From JBBAGE01 sp041655055 (GTDB lineage: Bacteria > Pseudomonadota > Alphaproteobacteria > Rhodobacterales > Rhodobacteraceae): 11,221 bases of DNA. The position numbers and the translations under genes were made by a program. Positions 7,425-11,221 of this stretch are shown here, piece after piece. The stretch spans positions 1 through 11,221 of the forward strand of contig JBBAGE010000071.1 of NCBI GenBank assembly GCA_041655055.1. Reading direction: 5' to 3'. The notes beneath the pieces are model-generated. The model was not told the DNA's origin and ran no database searches. It saw only the letters and a list, made by a program, of their open reading frames with translations. How positions within the stretch are numbered: the first letter of the stretch is position 1; each line of letters opens with the position of its first letter.

Positions 7425-8714
7425 ATGAAACAGACCGACACGAATGTCGGCGGAAAGGCATTCGCCTATCCACCCGGTATTCTAGCAGGCACCGCCGCGC
7501 TTGCATTTACCGCCTTTGCGACCCCCACCGCTGCTCAGGACGTTTCGGTGCCCTATGGCTCGCCGAAAGAGGCCTATATCGAGGCACTGGCCGACATGCG
7601 GCCCATCGAGATGTATCTGCAATCCACAGCCGCGCCGGGCACCGGCCCCAGCCGCTCGATCGAGCGGTTCGCCGCCGTGATCGAAGAATGGTCCGGCGGC
7701 AAGATCGTGCCTGAAATCTATTACGGCGCCGCGATCATTCAGGGCAATGCCGCCCCCGCGGTCAAGGATGGCCGTCTGAGCTATGGCATGATCATCGCCC
7801 AATATGACCCGTCGAACATGCCGGTGGGCGCGTTGCTTGTGGATATGACCTTTGTGTCCAACCCGGCACCGCTGATCGGGATCATGCACAGCTATGGCGC
7901 ACTGTTGGAAACCGCGCAATTCACCCCCGAAGCCTGGGATGAACAGCGCGTTTACGGGGTCGAGCCCGGCTATCTGATCCTTGGCCAACCGCCAAGCGGC
8001 ATTTTCTGCACTGAACCGCGCGCGACCCTTGCCGAGTTGCGGGGCAATCAGGTGTCCACCGGCGGGATCGTGCATGCCCAACAGGCCGAGGCGCTTGGCA
8101 TGGCCAGCGTCGCGATCCAGTTTCAGGAAGTCTATGAAGGTCTGCAGCGCGGGATCATCGATTGCGCCGTGACCGCGATCAATGTGGCCGATACCACCGG
8201 TATCATCCCGCTCGCCCCGCATTTCACGCTGGCATCAGCGACCGGATTTTCGCAATCGAACGTGAACCACGCGTTTGACCCCCAATTTTGGGATGAACTG
8301 CCATTGGCGGGCAAACAACTGCTCTATGATCTGCAAAAGACCTATATCGCGGAATCGATTTTGTGGACCTGGGAATCGCTGGCCAGAGGCGTGAAGCTGC
8401 ATATCGACTCGGGCGGTGGCGTGCTGACCATGGATCCCGAAGCCGAGGCGATGCTGCAAGCGCGCAATGACGCCATCCTCGAAGAAACCCGAACAAATCA
8501 ATTCCTGAGCGATCCCAATGATTTTGTCGATCGTGTGATCGCCAATAGCGACAAATGGGAAAGCATCCTCGCTGAAATGGGCTACACTGACATGGATCCG
8601 GGCTGGAACGCCTTTGCCGAATGGTATGAGGACGGCAAAGTCGATCCCTATCCTTTCGTCGAACGCCTCTATGACGAGACCATGCTGCCCTTCCGTCCGG
8701 AGACTGAATCATGA
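7425..8714 (+). CDS. TRAP transporter substrate-binding protein (DctP family, long variant)
   Basis: Periplasmic receptor of a tripartite ATP-independent transporter, 429 aa; the family usually has about 320-350. Signal peptide: Lys2 and Lys11, hydrophobic stretch 18-33, likely cleavage after Ala37 (PTAA/QDV). Family features seen: SIERFAAVIEEWSGGKIVPEIYYG near the mature N-terminus, and LAELRGNQVSTGGIVHAQQ followed by FQEVYEGLQRGIIDC, which align with the usual LKGLKIRVPG and FSEVYTALQTGVVDG segments. The ligand-binding Arg of the first segment appears to be Ser211 here. Two cysteines, 195 and 247, lie in the secreted part. The ATG at 7425 is preferred: GGGAGG lies 10 nt upstream, versus only 4 nt for the GTG at 7419. 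The gene overlaps the membrane gene by ATGA, so they form one operon. The ligand is unknown; an organic acid is the family default, but the missing Arg argues for caution. Confidence 0.9.
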   Translation: MKQTDTNVGGKAFAYPPGILAGTAALAFTAFATPTAAQDVSVPYGSPKEAYIEALADMRPIEMYLQSTAAPGTGPSRSIERFAAVIEEWSGGKIVPEIYYGAAIIQGNAAPAVKDGRLSYGMIIAQYDPSNMPVGALLVDMTFVSNPAPLIGIMHSYGALLETAQFTPEAWDEQRVYGVEPGYLILGQPPSGIFCTEPRATLAELRGNQVSTGGIVHAQQAEALGMASVAIQFQEVYEGLQRGIIDCAVTAINVADTTGIIPLAPHFTLASATGFSQSNVNHAFDPQFWDELPLAGKQLLYDLQKTYIAESILWTWESLARGVKLHIDSGGGVLTMDPEAEAMLQARNDAILEETRTNQFLSDPNDFVDRVIANSDKWESILAEMGYTDMDPGWNAFAEWYEDGKVDPYPFVERLYDETMLPFRPETES

Positions 8715-10717
8715 CTGTGACAGAGGGAAACACCATGAATGGTGCTGACACCATCGCCACATCGCCCGCGCGCCCGACCTGGACGCTGCGGCTGGTCGAA
8801 GGGCTTGCGACCTTCGCCGTCCTGTTGTTGATGTCGCATACGCTTTTGAACGTGTTCATGCGCTATGTCATGAACTCGCCCGTGCGCGGCACGAACGAAG
8901 TGGTGGCCTATTGGTATATGCCGCTGATCGCCTTTGCGGGGTTCATCTTTGCGCAGGCCTATGACCGTCATATTTCCGCCAACCTGATCTATGACATGCT
9001 GCCCGGCAAAGTGCAGCGCGAAGTGCTGCTGGGCGGGCTGCTGCTCAGCACCGTGCTTTGCGGCATTTTCGCCTGGTATACGCTGCAAGAGGCGCTTCAC
9101 AGCTATTCGATCAATCGCCGCGTGACCGGCACCAATCAGGTGATCGTCTGGCCCACCACCTTTGCCGCGCCGATTGCCTATGCGGTCATGGCGATATTGC
9201 TGGGGATTACCAGCATCCGGGTGATGATGGGGCAGAATGTCGCCACCGCCGACGAATCCGGTATCGTCAAAACCCCCAAAACCGCCACGCCAACGCGGCA
9301 ATGGGTGATCCGGGGTGCCATCGTGGCCGCGCTCGCGGTGGGTTTGGCCATCATCTTCTGGCCGGGTCAGCAACGCGAAACCATCGCTGCGGGCGCGATC
9401 CTGATGATGGTGATCTTGCTGTTTCTCAAGGTGCCGGTGGCCTTTGCGCTGGCGGGACCGGGGCTTTTGGGCCTGTGGGTGGTGCGCCCGCGCGCGGTAT
9501 TCACCATGCTTGAGGCCAAACCCTATGAGGCCGTGGCAAGCTGGAGCTTCAGCGTGCTACCGATGTTCATCTTCATGGGGCTTTTGCTGTGGAAATCTGG
9601 CCTGACCACCCGGATCTATGAGGCCGCGCGCCACTGGCTAAGCTGGTTGCCCGGCGGGCTGGCGGTCAGCACCAATACCGCAGGCACCGGGCTTGCGGCG
9701 GTATCGGGATCGACGCTTGGCACAACCTATGCGCTGTCGCGGATCGGTATTCCCGAAATGCTCAATGCCGGCTATGACCGCCGCCTTGCCGTTGGCTCGG
9801 TGATGGTCGCAGGGCTGCCGGGGCAGTTGATCCCGCCCTCGACCTTTCTGGTCATCTATGCGGGCATCGCCGAAGTGCCGATCGGGCCGCAACTGATGGC
9901 AGGGATCGGGCCGGGGATGATGGTGGCGGCCGTGTTCAGCCTTGCCATGGTCATCGCCTCGACCTTCTGGCCGCGAATGGCCGGCAAAGGCAGCGCCGCC
10001 GAAGCCAATAAGGAAAAATCCACCTGGAACGACCGCTGGCGTTCGCTTGCGCCCATCTGGCCGCTGCCGGTGCTGATCGGCATCGTGCTGGGCGGGATGT
10101 ATTCGGGCGTGCTGACCGCGACCGAGGCCGGTGCCGCAGGGGCCGGGGGCGCGCTGCTTCTGACTATCATCTTGCAGCGCAGCCAATCGCTGGGCTCGAT
10201 CATCGAGGCGGGGGTAGAGACCGTCATCGCATCGGGCGCGATCTTCTTGCTGATCATCGGGGCGGAAATCCTGTCGTCGATGCTGACGCTGTCGGGGCTT
10301 GCGAACGGGTTCGCGGAATGGGTGGCCAATGCCGGCTTTACCCGGATCGAGTTCCTGCTGATCGTGATGGTGGCCTATCTCATCCTTGGTATGTTCATGG
10401 ATCCGCTGCCGATGATGCTGCTGACCGTGCCGCTGCTGATCCCGATTCTGGGCAGCCTGGATGTGTCGCTGCTGTGGTTCGGTGTCTTTGCCGTATTCAT
10501 GGCGGAACTGGGGATTCTGACTCCACCTGTGGGGATTCTATCGTTTATCATCCACGGGATCGTGCAGGATAAAAACGTGAACATGGGCCAGAACATCAGC
10601 CTTGGCGATGTGTTCACCGCCGTGGGGGCCTTCATGCCGATCGCGATCCTTGCGGCGATATTGCTGATCCTGTTCCCCGAAGTCGCGACATTCATCCCCG
10701 ATTCAATGTCACGTTAG
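8711..10717 (+). CDS. TRAP transporter fused membrane protein, DctQ-DctM
   Basis: Inner-membrane part of the same TRAP system, 668 aa; it imports the substrate delivered by the receptor, in this family by sodium symport. Residues 25-175 form the small DctQ domain with four predicted spans and the motif VFMRYVMNSPVRGTNEV. A linker at about 176-198 and a connecting hydrophobic helix at about 199-218 lead to the large DctM domain from about 224. Seen in DctM: AVSGS (330-334), GQLIPPSTFLVIYAG with Pro375-Pro376, GMFMDPLPMMLLTVPLLIP, and ILTPPVG with Pro605-Pro606; the two PP hairpins are hallmarks of the family. The ATG at 8711 overlaps the upstream TGA and has GGAGA 7 nt before it; an alternative ATG at 8735, with GAGGG 7 nt before it, would shorten the protein by 8 residues. 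Fused QM proteins such as SiaQM are known. No frameshift seen. Confidence 0.95.
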   Translation: MTVTEGNTMNGADTIATSPARPTWTLRLVEGLATFAVLLLMSHTLLNVFMRYVMNSPVRGTNEVVAYWYMPLIAFAGFIFAQAYDRHISANLIYDMLPGKVQREVLLGGLLLSTVLCGIFAWYTLQEALHSYSINRRVTGTNQVIVWPTTFAAPIAYAVMAILLGITSIRVMMGQNVATADESGIVKTPKTATPTRQWVIRGAIVAALAVGLAIIFWPGQQRETIAAGAILMMVILLFLKVPVAFALAGPGLLGLWVVRPRAVFTMLEAKPYEAVASWSFSVLPMFIFMGLLLWKSGLTTRIYEAARHWLSWLPGGLAVSTNTAGTGLAAVSGSTLGTTYALSRIGIPEMLNAGYDRRLAVGSVMVAGLPGQLIPPSTFLVIYAGIAEVPIGPQLMAGIGPGMMVAAVFSLAMVIASTFWPRMAGKGSAAEANKEKSTWNDRWRSLAPIWPLPVLIGIVLGGMYSGVLTATEAGAAGAGGALLLTIILQRSQSLGSIIEAGVETVIASGAIFLLIIGAEILSSMLTLSGLANGFAEWVANAGFTRIEFLLIVMVAYLILGMFMDPLPMMLLTVPLLIPILGSLDVSLLWFGVFAVFMAELGILTPPVGILSFIIHGIVQDKNVNMGQNISLGDVFTAVGAFMPIAILAAILLILFPEVATFIPDSMSR

Positions 10718-10738
10718 CGGCAATACCTGCCAACCATT

Positions 10739-10764
10739 GGGGGCGCATCATGCGCCCCCTTTTT
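10739..10764 (+). terminator. Intrinsic terminator of the TRAP operon
   Basis: A perfect 9-bp stem GGGGGCGCA/TGCGCCCCC with a 3-nt loop is followed at once by five T residues. It begins 21 nt after the DctQM stop codon. Confidence 0.93.
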
Positions 10765-10779
10765 ATTGGGCCCGCACAT

Positions 10780-10800
10780 AAAAAAACCCGCGGGGGCGGG
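10780..10800 (-). terminator. Intrinsic terminator of tRNA-Trp
   Basis: On the minus strand a 5-bp CCCGC/GCGGG stem with a CCCC loop is followed by seven T residues. It lies about 65 nt past the tRNA 3' end and faces the TRAP terminator. The rest of the gap (10801-10866) shows nothing else. Confidence 0.85.
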
Positions 10801-10866
10801 CTGCATCTATCGGATCATCTGGGGAATCTGGTGCCTGACGGCGGCCCGGTCACATGCCGGGGATTA

Positions 10867-10942
10867 TGGCAGGGGTTGGGGGACTCGAACCCACGACCCT
10901 CGGTTTTGGAGACCGATGCTCTACCAACTGAGCTAAACCCCT
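10867..10942 (-). tRNA. trnW: tRNA-Trp (anticodon CCA), 3' CCA encoded
   Basis: A 76-nt cloverleaf on the minus strand. The 7-bp acceptor stem AGGGGTT/AACCCCT is complete. The D arm reads TAGCTCAGTTGGTAGAGCA. The anticodon stem TCGGT/ACCGA encloses loop CTCCAAA with anticodon CCA. The T arm contains GGTTCGAGTCC. The discriminator is G, and the terminal CCA (10869-10867) is genome-encoded. In many bacteria this gene lies between tuf and secE and is read with them; here it has its own likely promoter and a terminator, and the next gene downstream is in the opposite orientation. Confidence 0.98.
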
Positions 10943-10955
10943 ATGGCCATATGCG

Positions 10956-10984
10956 TAAATACGAAAGCCGCGCGGCTATTGCAA
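10956..10984 (-). promoter_or_regulatory. Candidate promoter of tRNA-Trp
   Basis: On the minus strand a -35-like TTGCAA (10984-10979) and a -10-like TATTTA (10961-10956) are separated by 17 nt. The predicted start near 10949 leaves a leader of about 7 nt before the mature tRNA. The tuf terminator lies just upstream, so a separate promoter is expected here. The hexamers match the consensus only in part. Confidence 0.5.
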
Positions 10985-11022
10985 GCGGGAATCGGGCCAG
11001 GGCGCGGATTTCCCCGGCCAAG

Positions 11023-11053
11023 AAAAAGGGCGCGCCGTTTGCACAGCGCGCCC
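11023..11053 (-). terminator. Intrinsic terminator of tuf
   Basis: On the minus strand an 8-bp stem GGGCGCGC/GCGCGCCC with a 10-nt loop is followed by five T residues. It begins 23 nt after the tuf stop codon. It should separate tuf from the tRNA-Trp transcript. Confidence 0.9.
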
Positions 11054-11076
11054 CATATTCGGCCAAGCCGTTCGGC

Positions 11077-11221
11077 TTACGCCAGGATTTTCGACACCAC
11101 GCCGGCGCCGACGGTGCGGCCGCCTTCGCGGATGGCAAAGCGCAGACCATCTTCCATCGCGATCGGGGCGATCAGCTCGACCTCGAACTTCAGGTTGTCG
11201 CCGGGCATCACCATTTCCGTG
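11077..11221 (-). CDS. tuf: Elongation factor Tu (partial, C-terminal 47 residues)
   Basis: EF-Tu delivers aminoacyl-tRNA to the ribosome as a GTP complex. Only the end of domain 3 is in the window: TEMVMPGDNLKFEVELIAPI followed by AMEDGLRFAIREGGRTVGAGVVSKILA and a TAA stop at 11079-11077. The motif FAIREGGRTVGAGVV near the C-terminus is diagnostic. The gene is cut by the right edge of the window, so its start is not visible. Alphaproteobacteria often carry two nearly identical tuf copies; the one next to tRNA-Trp and secE corresponds to the tufB position. Confidence 0.97.
   Translation of the reverse strand, partial: TEMVMPGDNLKFEVELIAPIAMEDGLRFAIREGGRTVGAGVVSKILA

Noticed and set aside
8669..9373. 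A 234-codon minus-strand open frame across the DctQ region
   Set aside because: It is a shadow of the well-supported transporter gene, with a His/Gly/Arg-rich translation and no recognisable motif.
10867..10890. tRNA-Trp 3' end as an integration (att) site for the transporter cassette
   Set aside because: No second copy of the tRNA 3' end was found in 7084-7424, and no integrase is present.

Overview
The window looks like ordinary chromosomal DNA of an alphaproteobacterium, most likely a Rhodobacterales (Roseobacter-type) organism. This is inferred from the GC-rich sequence, the RpoB N-terminus (begins VAQTYLGQKRLRKYY, with GTG as the first codon), the alphaproteobacterial style of L10 and L7/L12, and the single-span SecE. 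No species is claimed.

Layout, read on the minus strand from right to left. The 3' end of tuf (EF-Tu, 47 residues) is followed by a rho-independent terminator, then a tRNA-Trp(CCA) gene with its own likely promoter and terminator. Next comes a plus-strand transporter cassette: a periplasmic TRAP substrate-binding protein and a fused DctQM membrane protein, joined by an ATGA overlap and closed by a strong terminator. Left of the cassette and divergent from it lies the transcription/translation block secE-nusG-rplK-rplA-rplJ-rplL-rpoB. The first six genes of that block are complete; rpoB runs off the left edge after 1162 codons.

How the genes work together: SecE is a subunit of the protein-export channel. 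NusG is a transcription elongation factor. L11, L1, L10 and L7/L12 form the GTPase-associated and L1-stalk regions of the large ribosomal subunit. RpoB is the RNA polymerase beta subunit. The gaps before rplK, rplJ and rpoB hold strong RNA hairpins, as expected where L1, L10-L12 and attenuation or processing act in this operon family.

The most notable point is position. In many bacteria tuf, trnW and secE are adjacent and co-directional; here a reverse-oriented TRAP transporter of about 3.3 kb sits between trnW and secE. Its substrate-binding protein is longer than usual (429 aa) and, by eye, lacks the arginine that normally anchors the substrate carboxylate. I found no phage, IS, CRISPR, toxin or defence genes and no clear novel multi-gene system.
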